Shown here in pieces: positions 1 to 8,369 of a stretch of DNA of 34,251 nt (positions are counted from its first letter, which is position 1; each line of letters begins with the position of its first letter). The stretch spans positions 1 to 34,251 of the forward strand of contig JAJYJU010000004.1 of NCBI GenBank assembly GCA_021789195.1. The letters are read 5' to 3'. Both the position numbers and the translations under genes were made by a program. The notes under the pieces are model-generated. The model had not been told where the DNA came from and did not search any database. It saw only the letters and a program-made list of their open reading frames with translations. The DNA is from a bacterium. Lineage in GTDB: Bacteria; Patescibacteriota; Saccharimonadia; Saccharimonadales; UBA4665.

Positions 1-1
1 C

Positions 2-400
2 GATGATCTTTCCGATCCGGCAGTGCAAATGATCCAACACGAATTAGATGCCGTGATTGTTCTCTCTAGATCAGTCGCCGAGCAGGGAATTCGTCCAGCT
101 GTTGATTTACTGCGTACCAACTCTTCCCTGCTCTCACCGGAAATAGTAGGAGAGCGCCACTACCTGTTAAGTCTTCAAGTCCAATCGTTAATTCAAAAAT
201 ATGAGTCTCTAAAAGGCATCATTGCCATTATTGGCGAGAGCGAACTTTCAACCGCCGATCGGGCTGACTATGCTAAGGCCAAAAAGTTAATTCAATTCTT
301 CTCGCAACATATGTACGTTATGGAAGTGCAAAATGCCGCTCCAGGCGAATACTATAGTCGTGAAGATACTCTTAAGGGGGTAGAGGAGATAATTGTTTAA
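2..400 (+). CDS. atpD: ATP synthase F1 subunit beta, C-terminal part (5' end outside window)
   Basis: This is the last 132 codons of the catalytic beta subunit of F1Fo ATP synthase. The reading frame is open from base 2, so the gene begins upstream of the window. The protein starts DDLSDPA and carries the beta-subunit C-terminal helical region: the VIVLSRSVAEQGI stretch and the GIRPAVDLL segment correspond to the conserved LSR-x-LAE-x-GIYPAVDPL block of AtpD. The DELSEE-type motif of the family falls further on and is weakly kept as ESELSTADR. The stop TAA overlaps the ATG of the next gene by one base, a typical tight atpD-atpC junction. The catalytic Walker motifs lie outside the window. Confidence 0.95.
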   Translation, partial: DDLSDPAVQMIQHELDAVIVLSRSVAEQGIRPAVDLLRTNSSLLSPEIVGERHYLLSLQVQSLIQKYESLKGIIAIIGESELSTADRADYAKAKKLIQFFSQHMYVMEVQNAAPGEYYSREDTLKGVEEIIV

Positions 401-669
401 TGGCAGCTGCAACCAAAGCCGAACAAAAGAGCCTGCACATTAAAGTAGCCTCTCCTTATCAGGTGTATTTCGATGAGCCCGGCCTGTCTATTTCAGGCGT
501 AAATAAGACCGGACCATTTGACGTTTTGCCGGGACACCATAACTTTATTACCCTGCTTGAACCGTGTGAACTCTTAATTAGAACTAAAGATGACGAGCGC
601 AAAATCCGAATCAACGGTGGCCTTATGCACGTAAAAGCTGACATGGCAGACGTATTCTTGGACGTCTAA
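400..669 (+). CDS. atpC: ATP synthase F1 subunit epsilon, N-terminal-domain-only form
   Basis: This is the epsilon subunit of the F1 central stalk, which joins gamma to the c-ring. At 89 residues it covers only the N-terminal beta-sandwich: HIKVASPYQVYFDEP at the start, then GPFDVLPGHHNFITLL, which matches the family G-x-x-x-V-L-P-x-H block, and a final INGGLMHV strand matching the usual G-G-x-x-V. The C-terminal two-helix domain that inhibits ATP hydrolysis in E. coli and Bacillus (family length about 130-140) is absent. The stop is followed by intergenic DNA, not a frameshifted continuation. The ATG overlaps the atpD stop. It is the last gene of the ATP synthase operon here. Confidence 0.88.
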   Translation: MAAATKAEQKSLHIKVASPYQVYFDEPGLSISGVNKTGPFDVLPGHHNFITLLEPCELLIRTKDDERKIRINGGLMHVKADMADVFLDV

Positions 670-698
670 TTTGTATCGCCCATATCTTCTCTTTACGA

Positions 699-704
699 TA
701 GAAT
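699..704 (+). promoter_or_regulatory. -10-like element of mnmA
   Basis: TAGAAT ends 6 nt before the mnmA ATG. With usual -10 to start-site spacing, transcription would begin at or next to the A of the ATG, giving a leaderless mRNA. No convincing -35 is visible, and no Shine-Dalgarno lies before the ATG. Confidence 0.4.
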
Positions 705-710
705 ATATAT

Positions 711-1769
711 ATGTCAAAGAAAGTTTTTGTCGGTATGTCTGGCGGTGTAGACAGTTCCCTTGCGGCCGCTCTTTTGCTTGAGCAGGGTTATGACGTCACG
801 GGAGTGTTCATGAAAAACTGGACCCGTGATCTACCCGGGTTTGTCTGTGGTTGGGAAGACGACTATAAAGATGCCAAATCGGTTGCAGTGCAGCTTGGCA
901 TTCCTTTCTTAGTATTTGACTTTCAAGAAGAGTACAAAAAGAAAGTAGTTGACTACATGCTCGATGCCTTTAAGCAGGGCATTACCCCTAACCCTGACAT
1001 TATGTGCAACCAGGAAATTAAGTTCAAACTCTTCTTAGACAAGGCGCTTGAGCTAGGAGCAGACTACATAGCAACCGGACACTATGCACGGACAAGAGAC
1101 GGCAAGTTGTTGGCGGCTAAAGATGATTCTAAAGACCAGACGTATTTTCTCTATAGAGTAAGCCAGGAAGCGCTTAAGAAAACACTCTTTCCACTAGGAG
1201 ATATGCTAAAAAGCGATGTTAGAAAAGAAGCCGCCATACGTAATCTACGTACGGCCGACAAACCGGACAGCGTAGGCATATGCTTTGTCGGTGAGGTTGG
1301 TATTAAGCAGTTTCTTTTAAGTGAGCTTGGTGAACAGCCGAGCGGAGATATAGTCGATCAAAACGGCAAAGTTATTGGTAAACACGATGGAGCCATATTC
1401 TTTACTATCGGCCAGCGCCATGGTTTAAACGTTGGGGGAGGACTGCCATACTATGTTGTTGGTAAGAATATGAAAACTAACACAGTCTATGTTAGCAGTG
1501 AACTAACTGATGACAGGCTTTGGAGCAATGAGCTAAGTTTAAGCGAACCATGGTGGATTAATGGTGAGCCTGAAGATAAAAAATCCTTGAGCGTTAAATG
1601 TCGCTACCGGTCTAGTGCCCAGTCGTGCCGGATAGATTTATTGGATGGCAAGACAAAGCTAGAGCTAACTGACGCTGTTAGAGCAGCTAGTCCTGGCCAA
1701 TCAGCTGTTATATATGATGGCGAGACGGTTATTGGCGGTGGAATAATCATTACTAATGCTAAGAACTAA
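711..1769 (+). CDS. mnmA: tRNA-specific 2-thiouridylase MnmA
   Basis: This cytoplasmic enzyme transfers sulfur to U34 of tRNA-Lys, -Glu and -Gln, adenylating the base with ATP and then using a cysteine persulfide. The protein has 352 residues, the normal family length. The N-terminal PP-loop is SGGVDSS at residues 10-16. The two catalytic cysteines are present: C99 in the PDIMCN block and C191 in the GICFVGE block. An ATGHYAR motif lies near 121-127, and a C-terminal beta-barrel (about 200-350) includes the GQRHGL segment. The gene stands 41 nt after atpC, with its own -10-like sequence close to the ATG, so it is probably transcribed separately. The sulfur-donor cysteine desulfurase is not in the window. 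Confidence 0.95.
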   Translation: MSKKVFVGMSGGVDSSLAAALLLEQGYDVTGVFMKNWTRDLPGFVCGWEDDYKDAKSVAVQLGIPFLVFDFQEEYKKKVVDYMLDAFKQGITPNPDIMCNQEIKFKLFLDKALELGADYIATGHYARTRDGKLLAAKDDSKDQTYFLYRVSQEALKKTLFPLGDMLKSDVRKEAAIRNLRTADKPDSVGICFVGEVGIKQFLLSELGEQPSGDIVDQNGKVIGKHDGAIFFTIGQRHGLNVGGGLPYYVVGKNMKTNTVYVSSELTDDRLWSNELSLSEPWWINGEPEDKKSLSVKCRYRSSAQSCRIDLLDGKTKLELTDAVRAASPGQSAVIYDGETVIGGGIIITNAKN

Positions 1770-1771
1770 AC

Positions 1772-1780
1772 TGCTAGAAT
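1772..1780 (+). promoter_or_regulatory. Extended -10 element of alaS
   Basis: TGC-TAGAAT is an extended -10, with 14 nt between its end and the alaS ATG. A second hexamer, TAAGAT at 1784-1789, lies 5 nt before the ATG. Either would give a very short or absent leader. No Shine-Dalgarno is visible. Confidence 0.4.
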
Positions 1781-1794
1781 ATCTAAGATAAACT

Positions 1795-3681
1795 ATGACT
1801 GCTCAAGAAATTCGCCAGGCTTACCTGGACTACTTTAAAAATAAGGGACATACAGTGATCCCTAGAGCGCTATTGGTTCCACAAGAAGATCCAACTACTC
1901 TTTTTACCGGTAGTGGCATGCAGCCGCTTATTCCTTATCTGTTAGGTCAGGAACATCCAAACGGTGTGCGATTGGTAGACTCACAAACTTGTTTAAGAGC
2001 CCAGGATATTGAAGAAGTCGGAGATAATCGTCACACCACTTTCTTTGAAATGCTCGGCAACTGGAGCCTCGGGGATTACTTTAAGCAGGAACAAATTCCT
2101 TGGGTGTATGAATTTTTAACTCAGACGGTTGGTCTCGATCCAAAGCGAATATATGTAAGTTGTTACAGCGGTAATCCAAACTTAGGTTTACCTAAAGACG
2201 AAGAGAGTGCCAATATATGGACTGAGCTTCTATCCAAACAAGGGTTAGACACCAAACAGGTTGATTTAGGCAGTGTAGAACAGGGTGCTAAACTTGGCGA
2301 ACAAGATGGACGCATCTTCTTCTATGAGGATAAAAACTGGTGGTCTCGTTCCGGTGGACCTGAATCTATGCCTGAAGGTGAGCCGGGTGGTCCCGACACC
2401 GAACTTTTCTATCTTTACCCGAATGTTAAACATAACCCTAAGTATGGTGAGCACTGTCATGTCAATTGTGATTGTGGGCGTTACATTGAACTTGGTAACT
2501 GCGTGTTTATGGAGTACCAAAAGACTAAAAGTGGCTTTACTAAATTACCGAAGCAGAACGTCGACTATGGCGGCGGATTAGAGAGGATATCTGCAGCAGC
2601 AATTGACAGCCCGGACGTTTACTCAATAAGCGTTATGCAGCCAATTATTGAAACCCTAGAGAGACTATCTTCTAAGACATATGACAGCAACACTACTCCT
2701 ATGCGAGTTATTACCGATCACTTAAGAGCAGCTGTATTTCTAGCGGTTGACGGTGTTGTTCCTAGCAACAAGGAGCAGGGCTATGTCATGCGCCGCCTAA
2801 TAAGACGAGCCGTGCGTTTTGCCTTTGATCTTGGCATTGAGCAAAACTTTATTGAGGAAGTTTCAAGAACAGTCACAGACCTGTACGTCAAAGACTTTCC
2901 AGATATGGCCGAGCGTCGTGACGGAGTGATAGCTACTCTAGCCAAAGAGGAAAAGCTGTTTAGACAAACCCTACGCAAGGGTTTGCACCAAATGGACAAA
3001 CTGTCTAAGGCCGGCAAGCTAAGTGGCGAGGATATGTTTATGCTATATGATACATTCGGCTTTCCGCTAGAGTTAAGTGCTGAAGAAGCTGCTACTAGAG
3101 GAATTGCGCTGGATAAAGACTGGAAAAAAGCTTTTGATGAGCAAATGGCCCAGCAGCGCGAGCGATCTCATACCGCCAGTAAAGGTACCTTTAAAGGTGG
3201 ACTTGCCGGACATGAAGATATTCATAAGAAGTACCACACCGCTACTCACTTGTTATATAAGGCATTGCGTCTGAATTTAGGCGATGAAGTTGTCCAGCAC
3301 GGTAGCAACATTACAGATGAGCGCCTGCGCTTTGACTTTAGCTATTCCAATAAACTAACTCCTGAGCAGTTAAGCGCAATCGAAGCTGAGGTTAATGAGC
3401 AGATAAAGAGAGACTTGGTTGTTACCTGGTCTGAGTATCCGACTAAAGTTGCTATAAATGAAATGGGTGCGCTTGGAGCATTTGGCGACCGCTACGGAGA
3501 TAAAGTTAAAGTTTACTCAATGACGCCAAAAGACACAGATAAGCCGTACAGTTTAGAAGTTTGCGGCGGCCCGCATGTCGAACATACCGGACTACTTGGC
3601 GAGGACAAAAAACAGTTTAAAATAGTTAAAGAAGAATCGTCATCCGCAGGCATACGACGGATTAAAGCGGTGCTTAAATAA
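1795..3681 (+). CDS. alaS: Alanine-tRNA ligase, short form lacking the C-terminal domain
   Basis: The product charges tRNA-Ala and hydrolyses mischarged Ser/Gly-tRNA-Ala. It has 628 residues against about 875 in E. coli. The class II catalytic core is at the N-terminus (FTGSGMQPL about 37-45, TTFFEMLGNWSLGDYF about 81-96), followed by the tRNA-binding helical region (EQGYVMRRLIRRAV about 327-340) and the editing domain with zinc ligands HTATH (H481, H485) and CGGPH (C590, H594). The protein ends about 30 residues after that, so the DHHA1/C-Ala domain is missing. Around 220-227 there is a Cys/His-rich loop (HCHVNCDCG), while the CGPC motif of typical bacterial AlaRS is replaced by EPGGPD. The window's tRNA-Ala carries the G3-U70 identity pair that this enzyme reads. 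Confidence 0.95.
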   Translation: MTAQEIRQAYLDYFKNKGHTVIPRALLVPQEDPTTLFTGSGMQPLIPYLLGQEHPNGVRLVDSQTCLRAQDIEEVGDNRHTTFFEMLGNWSLGDYFKQEQIPWVYEFLTQTVGLDPKRIYVSCYSGNPNLGLPKDEESANIWTELLSKQGLDTKQVDLGSVEQGAKLGEQDGRIFFYEDKNWWSRSGGPESMPEGEPGGPDTELFYLYPNVKHNPKYGEHCHVNCDCGRYIELGNCVFMEYQKTKSGFTKLPKQNVDYGGGLERISAAAIDSPDVYSISVMQPIIETLERLSSKTYDSNTTPMRVITDHLRAAVFLAVDGVVPSNKEQGYVMRRLIRRAVRFAFDLGIEQNFIEEVSRTVTDLYVKDFPDMAERRDGVIATLAKEEKLFRQTLRKGLHQMDKLSKAGKLSGEDMFMLYDTFGFPLELSAEEAATRGIALDKDWKKAFDEQMAQQRERSHTASKGTFKGGLAGHEDIHKKYHTATHLLYKALRLNLGDEVVQHGSNITDERLRFDFSYSNKLTPEQLSAIEAEVNEQIKRDLVVTWSEYPTKVAINEMGALGAFGDRYGDKVKVYSMTPKDTDKPYSLEVCGGPHVEHTGLLGEDKKQFKIVKEESSSAGIRRIKAVLK

Positions 3682-3704
3682 ATAAGTTAACTTAAATCAT
3701 CTTA

Positions 3705-3720
3705 AGGCTATCCTAAGCCT
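3705..3720 (+). terminator. Weak hairpin after alaS
   Basis: AGGCT and AGCCT form a 5-bp stem with a 6-nt loop, 23 nt after the alaS stop. No T-run follows, and the next promoter starts within 7 nt. It is a weak terminator candidate only. Confidence 0.2.
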
Positions 3721-3726
3721 CTTCGG

Positions 3727-3735
3727 TGATATACT
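3727..3735 (+). promoter_or_regulatory. Extended -10 element of the FtsA/PilM-like gene
   Basis: TGA-TATACT is an extended -10 ending 12 nt before the ATG at 3748. The expected start site leaves a leader of about 5 nt. No clear -35 is present at 17 bp spacing. Confidence 0.45.
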
Positions 3736-3747
3736 GTAGAAGTTATT

Positions 3748-5085
3748 ATGCTTAACAAGTTTAAATCAGTCGGACTGCAATCAGCCAATAAACTAGTTTC
3801 AACATCTAAAAGTAAGCTGCAAAATATCCGTGAAAGGGTAGCTAAGGGCCCAGATACAGATGACTATATCGTAGCTTTAGATATTGGAACTGAGTATGTT
3901 AAAGCTTTAATCGGCAAAGTGAATGATGACGGCGATATTGACGTGGTTGGCGTTGGGCGCAAACATCAAGGCTTAACAGACATGCAAGCCGGTGCGATTG
4001 CCGACATTGCAGGCGTGGTAGAGAATTGCGACGAGGCTTTAAATGAAGCTGAAAAACAAGCCGGTGTAAGCGTTCGCTCGGCCATTATTGGTATTGCTGG
4101 CGAATTGGTAAAAGGTACCACAACAACTATTAAGGTCGCCCGCAAGACTTCAGATAAGACAATCGACTTAGCTGAAATGGAGCAAATAATCCGTTTAGTC
4201 CAGCAGCGGGCAGAGCAAAGAGCTAAAGCCCAGCTAGCCTGGGAAATGGGCGGTAAAGAAGTGGCCATTCGTTTGGTTAATAGCGCTCTTGTTAGTATTG
4301 AGATTGACGGTTACCCGGTAACCAATCCGATTGGTTTTCAAGGTAAGGATGTAGTCATTCAGCTCTATACTGCTTTTGCCCCAACCATCCATATCGGTGC
4401 GCTTGAAAAGACAGCCGAAGAACTAGACTTAGATTTAATTGCCGTAGCGGCTGAACCATTTGCCGTAGCTCGGGCCGTTATTGGCGACAAGCAAAACCAA
4501 AACCTAAGCGCCATACTGATGGACGTCGGAGGTGGTACTACTGACATAGCGGTTATAGATAACGGCGGTGTTCAGGGTACCGAAATGTTTGGTATCGGTG
4601 GTCGGGCTTACACTCACGGTGTAGGTCGCGATTTAGGTCTCGATTTTGAAGACGCTGAGAACCTTAAAATTGCTTTTGCCAATAACCAGTTAGCACCCCA
4701 AAAACGTCCTTCAGTCGAATCTGCTCTAAATAAGACGGCTGATGTATGGGTAAGTGGTATTGAACTGGCTCTAGGTGAATTTAGTAGATTGGATCACTTA
4801 CCGCACCGCATGTTCCTTTGTGGAGGTGGCGCCAGCCTAAGTATGTTGCTTGATCAGCTTGAAAGTACCGACTGGTATAAAACATTGCCTTTTACCAGGC
4901 GCCCAAGCGTAAATCTTATCCGTCCTGAACAAGTAATTGGCATTAATGACACAACCGGTAAAATAAAGGATCATACCTACATAACTTCTATGGGTCTATT
5001 AAGGGTTGGATTAGACACAATGCAGCTAACTAACTCAGATAATGGCGGCATTCGTGAGAAACTGGATAGGATGCTAAGCGTATAA
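3748..5085 (+). CDS. FtsA/PilM-family actin-like ATPase
   Basis: This 445-residue protein has the actin/Hsp70 ATPase fold with an SHS2-type insertion as in FtsA and PilM. The phosphate-1 motif is ALDIGTEYVKA (about 43-53), the phosphate-2 motif MDVGGGTTDIAVI (about 248-260), and the adenosine motif FLCGGGASL lies near 355. The SHS2 region lies about 60-190 (SAIIGIAGE, IRLVNSALVSIEIDGYPV). A lysine-rich extension of about 38 residues precedes the fold. FtsA tethers FtsZ to the membrane. PilM binds the cytoplasmic tail of PilN in type IV pili. I cannot separate the two from sequence alone. The following gene, 2 nt downstream, encodes a single-pass membrane protein with a cytoplasmic domain, which would suit a PilM-PilN-like arrangement. 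Confidence 0.8.
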   Translation: MLNKFKSVGLQSANKLVSTSKSKLQNIRERVAKGPDTDDYIVALDIGTEYVKALIGKVNDDGDIDVVGVGRKHQGLTDMQAGAIADIAGVVENCDEALNEAEKQAGVSVRSAIIGIAGELVKGTTTTIKVARKTSDKTIDLAEMEQIIRLVQQRAEQRAKAQLAWEMGGKEVAIRLVNSALVSIEIDGYPVTNPIGFQGKDVVIQLYTAFAPTIHIGALEKTAEELDLDLIAVAAEPFAVARAVIGDKQNQNLSAILMDVGGGTTDIAVIDNGGVQGTEMFGIGGRAYTHGVGRDLGLDFEDAENLKIAFANNQLAPQKRPSVESALNKTADVWVSGIELALGEFSRLDHLPHRMFLCGGGASLSMLLDQLESTDWYKTLPFTRRPSVNLIRPEQVIGINDTTGKIKDHTYITSMGLLRVGLDTMQLTNSDNGGIREKLDRMLSV

Positions 5086-5087
5086 AT

Positions 5088-6815
5088 ATGGCAGACAACA
5101 AAGATACAATTTACATTGATGTCGATGACGATATAACCGCCATCATAGATAAGGTTAAAGCCTCTACGTCTAAAGTAGTGGCCGTAGTTCTGCCTAAACG
5201 TGCCAGCGTGCTTCAGTCAATTGTGAATATGAAGCTTTTAAAGCGCACCGCAGATAATCTAAAGAAGAATCTGGTACTAGTTACTACGGAACCGGCGCTT
5301 CTGCCCCTGGCTGGAGCAGTTGGTGTGCATGTCGCTAAAACCCCGACCTCTTCGCCGCAAATACCACCCGCACCAGCCAAAGCGGATACTTCTACTGAAA
5401 CAGTCGACGAAGATATGAGCGTACCATTAGATTCTGATGATGAAGAATCACCTGATCTAACAAAAGATGCCGGCTCAGCTGCTACAGTAGGGGCTCTATC
5501 TGACGCCACTAAAAAGCCAGATAAAGATGACGGCGTTTTAGAAACCCTAAATCTAGATAACGATGACGAAGACGAGAAATCTAAACCAGCAAAATCTCTA
5601 AAGCAAAAAGTCCTAAAGAACAAGCATCTTAAGATACCTAACTTTAACCGTTTCAGAACCATTCTATTGCTTAGCATTGTAGGAGTTATTGGATTAGTTG
5701 TGCTGGCAGTCTTTGCCTTCATGGTTTGGCCAAAAGCCAGTATAACTATTAAGACTGATGCCACCACCGTAAGCAATAATTTAGACATAACACTTGATCC
5801 CCAGGCAACATCAATCGATTACGTAAACAGCGTCATACCTGCCAAATCTGTAACCGAACAAAAAACATTTACCCAAACCGTAAACACCACAGGACAAAAG
5901 AATGTAGGAACAACAGCTTCCGGACAGGTTACCCTAAGTGCCAGCGACTGCACCACTCCATATACATACAACGGTTCTTTCACAATTCCCGCCGGTACCG
6001 GTATTAGCTATAACAATATGACATACATCACACAAAACAACACTGACATGTATATTCCGCACGGCGGAATAGGTGTGTGTATAACCTATAAAGCTACTGC
6101 CTCAACAGATATAACTGCCCAGAACCCGGGAGCACAATATAACGCCCAAATTCAAAACGGTACAGTTGCTAACTATCCAGAGGTGGTAGCAAACGGTTCA
6201 GCTTCAAATGGTACGGATAATATTGTTCCCGTAGTTTCCCAAGCAGACTTGGATACGGCAACAACTAAGATTAATGCAAATAATAATAGTACTGCTTTAT
6301 CTGATCTAAGCAACCAGCTAAAGGGTCAGGGTTACTATCCAATTAATGTTACTCTTACGGCTGGTTCACCTCAGGTTACATCAAACCCTGGCGTAGGAGT
6401 TCAGGCTACCACAGTAACAGTTACCGAAATAGTTACGTACACCATGTTTGGAGCCAAGGAATCGGATCTTAATGCGCTTCTAGAATCCAGCATCACCGGT
6501 CAAACTAATAAGAATCAGAACATAATTTCTAACGGATTAAATGAGAGTGCCTTTAAGCAAACTGGCACAAGCGGTAATGCAGATCAGGTTAATCTAACCA
6601 CCACAGCTATAGTCGGACCGAACATATCCGTTGCTCAGGTAAAACAAGAGATTAAGGGTAAATCTGCTCAGGCAGCCATTTCTTCCATCAAGCAGAACCC
6701 AGACGTAACTAAAGTAACTATTAAGCTTAGTCCTTTCTATGTTTCTTCAATTCCAAATAATCTGTCAAAAATTACAGTTGTCATCGCCAAACCAAACGTC
6801 TCTTCAGCCAAGTAA
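5088..6815 (+). CDS. Bitopic membrane protein with baseplate-J-like extracellular barrel
   Basis: This 575-residue protein appears to have four parts. A cytoplasmic alpha/beta domain (about 1-83, with YIDVDDDITAIIDKVK and VVAVVLPKR) comes first, then a disordered acidic Pro/Asp/Ser linker (about 84-170), a basic patch with one membrane helix (about 191-214), and a large Thr/Ser/Asn-rich exported part to the C-terminus. The exported part contains GQVTLSA, IPAGTGISYNNMTYIT and AQNPGAQYNAQ, in the style of baseplate-J-like barrel domains found in CPR surface proteins. Two cysteines (in SDCTT and GVCITY) could form a disulfide. It lies 2 nt after the FtsA/PilM-like gene and 6 nt before ruvX, so it is in one operon with them. 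No function is established. A cell-surface role coupled to the ATPase is inference. Confidence 0.7.
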   Translation: MADNKDTIYIDVDDDITAIIDKVKASTSKVVAVVLPKRASVLQSIVNMKLLKRTADNLKKNLVLVTTEPALLPLAGAVGVHVAKTPTSSPQIPPAPAKADTSTETVDEDMSVPLDSDDEESPDLTKDAGSAATVGALSDATKKPDKDDGVLETLNLDNDDEDEKSKPAKSLKQKVLKNKHLKIPNFNRFRTILLLSIVGVIGLVVLAVFAFMVWPKASITIKTDATTVSNNLDITLDPQATSIDYVNSVIPAKSVTEQKTFTQTVNTTGQKNVGTTASGQVTLSASDCTTPYTYNGSFTIPAGTGISYNNMTYITQNNTDMYIPHGGIGVCITYKATASTDITAQNPGAQYNAQIQNGTVANYPEVVANGSASNGTDNIVPVVSQADLDTATTKINANNNSTALSDLSNQLKGQGYYPINVTLTAGSPQVTSNPGVGVQATTVTVTEIVTYTMFGAKESDLNALLESSITGQTNKNQNIISNGLNESAFKQTGTSGNADQVNLTTTAIVGPNISVAQVKQEIKGKSAQAAISSIKQNPDVTKVTIKLSPFYVSSIPNNLSKITVVIAKPNVSSAK

Positions 6816-6821
6816 TTAGTT

Positions 6822-7250
6822 ATGGATCAAGCTGTATATATACTCGGACTAGATATCGGCAGTGTGCGTATTGGTGTTGCTAAGTCGTTATGGCCTGACG
6901 GAATACCAACCAAAGTAAGTGTGCTGCCTAATGATGATCGCTTCAAAGATAACTTAAAAGAACTCATTGACGAATTAAATGCCAAGTTTATAGTGGCCGG
7001 CTTACCAAGGTCGCTTAACGGTAATGAAACTGAACAAACCAGATTAATAACTAAGTTTGTAGATGATTTAAAACAGACAATTAACGTGCCAATCTATCTG
7101 CAAGATGAAGCAGCAACTTCTATTAAGGCGGAAGAGGAGCTAAAAGCAAATAATAAGGATTACTCAAAAGCGGATATCGACGCTTTGAGTGCTGTGTATA
7201 TTCTGGAGGACTTTATTTCTGCCCATCCGAAAGGGGAAAATCTTGAATAA
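6822..7250 (+). CDS. ruvX: RuvX/YqgF Holliday-junction resolvase-like nuclease
   Basis: This is an RNase H-fold nuclease of the YqgF/RuvX family, linked in other bacteria to Holliday-junction resolution and pre-16S rRNA 5' processing. The product has 142 residues, the usual length. Visible motifs are GLDIGSVRIGVA (catalytic D11), AGLPRSLNG (about 59-67), the DEAATS block (about 95-100), and the C-terminal acid pair in ADIDALSA (D118, D120). The gene lies 6 nt after the surface-protein gene. Its last codons overlap the mltG start by 8 nt. The ruvX-mltG pairing is a common bacterial gene order. Confidence 0.93.
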   Translation: MDQAVYILGLDIGSVRIGVAKSLWPDGIPTKVSVLPNDDRFKDNLKELIDELNAKFIVAGLPRSLNGNETEQTRLITKFVDDLKQTINVPIYLQDEAATSIKAEEELKANNKDYSKADIDALSAVYILEDFISAHPKGENLE

Positions 7251-8289
7251 CCAAAAAGCAGCCCACGCCATACCGCTTAGGCTGTGGCTAAGCATATTAA
7301 TTGTTTTAGTTGTGTTTATAGGCTCAATAGTTGGAGTAAGACTGTATTATGACACCAACCTGGCTGCCGTAAGCAACAATCCTAAGACAGTTGTTCTAAC
7401 AATACCTAACGGAACTACTGTTAGTCAGATTGGACAACTACTAAAATCTAACGGACTCATTAGATCAGCGTGGGTATTTGAGTGGTATGTCCATAGCGCT
7501 GGATTAAACAGTAGTTTGGAAGCGGGCACATTTGCTTTGTCTCCAAGCGACTCACTTAAACAGATAGCCGACATTATATCTTCCGGTCATGTTACTGAAG
7601 GGACTGTAACCATCCTGCCCGGTAAAACCATATTCCAAGTTGAGGATGCTTTAATTAATGCTGGTTTTAATCCTAACGAAGTTAAATCTTCCCTTAACCC
7701 GTCAAATTATGCTGGGCTGTCCATCATAAATGAAATGCCGGCCGGCACTAATACTTTAGAAGGCCTGCTTTACCCGGATACCTTCGACAAAACTAGCTCA
7801 ACACCCAGCTCGCAAATCTTAAGAGAGTCTCTCGTAGAGATGGACCAGCACATTACTCAAGCCATGAAGAGTAAATATGTGAGCGAGGGATTAAATGTTT
7901 ACCAAGCAATCACACTAGCTTCAATCATTCAGCAGGAAGTATCTAAACCTACCGATATGAGCCAAGCTGCTCAAGTATTCCTAACCAGATTAAGTCGTAA
8001 TTTACCCCTAGGATCTGATGTTACCGCTAATTATGGTGCGGTTGCTGCAGGATTGTCTCCTTCACTATCCTATGACAGCCCGTATAACACCTTGGTTCAC
8101 ACCGGTTTACCACCTACCCCAATCGGTACAGTTAGTCAGAATGCCCTAAACGCGGTAGCTAATCCGGCTTCAACCAATTGGCTGTACTTTGTGACTGGAG
8201 ATAACGGTACTACTTACTTTGAGACCACTATTGAGCAGCACAATGCCGACATAGCCGCCTACTGCCATAGACTATGTGCTCTACCTTAG
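7243..8289 (+). CDS. mltG: Endolytic murein transglycosylase MltG
   Basis: MltG is a membrane-bound lytic transglycosylase that cuts nascent glycan strands and ends their elongation. I choose the TTG at 7243 (348 residues) because AAAGGGG lies just upstream at Shine-Dalgarno distance. The in-frame ATG at 7189 would add 18 residues encoded inside ruvX that look unlike a MltG N-terminus. One membrane helix is at about 13-34, followed by a LysM-like subdomain (IPNGTTVSQIGQLL) and the YceG catalytic domain: YPDTF, ASIIQQEV with catalytic Glu at about 232, LGSDVTANYG, and YNTLVHTGLPPTPI with a closing EHN-type EQHNADI. It is translationally coupled to ruvX. Confidence 0.92.
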   Translation: MNNQKAAHAIPLRLWLSILIVLVVFIGSIVGVRLYYDTNLAAVSNNPKTVVLTIPNGTTVSQIGQLLKSNGLIRSAWVFEWYVHSAGLNSSLEAGTFALSPSDSLKQIADIISSGHVTEGTVTILPGKTIFQVEDALINAGFNPNEVKSSLNPSNYAGLSIINEMPAGTNTLEGLLYPDTFDKTSSTPSSQILRESLVEMDQHITQAMKSKYVSEGLNVYQAITLASIIQQEVSKPTDMSQAAQVFLTRLSRNLPLGSDVTANYGAVAAGLSPSLSYDSPYNTLVHTGLPPTPIGTVSQNALNAVANPASTNWLYFVTGDNGTTYFETTIEQHNADIAAYCHRLCALP

Positions 8290-8317
8290 TTCAATCTGGT
8301 TAAGCCAGGCCTAATTA

Positions 8318-8326
8318 TGTTAAAAT
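8318..8326 (+). promoter_or_regulatory. Extended -10 element before the LysM-CHAP gene
   Basis: TGT-TAAAAT lies in the 80-nt gap between mltG and the LysM-CHAP gene. The predicted leader is about 37 nt, one of the longer ones here. No good -35 is visible. Confidence 0.35.
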
Positions 8327-8369
8327 TAATCTGTCATCATCTGGTATTTTTCCTAGTCCTGCCAGATAG

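Noticed and set aside
5213-5788. 191-codon minus-strand frame under the surface-protein gene
   Set aside because: Its Ser/Leu-rich product is the mirror of the acidic, Asp/Lys-rich linker on the plus strand. It has no start signals of its own.
7189-7242. Upstream in-frame ATG for mltG inside ruvX
   Set aside because: The extra 18 residues are read from the ruvX coding region and do not resemble an MltG N-terminus. A TTG at 7243 has AAAGGGG at the right distance.
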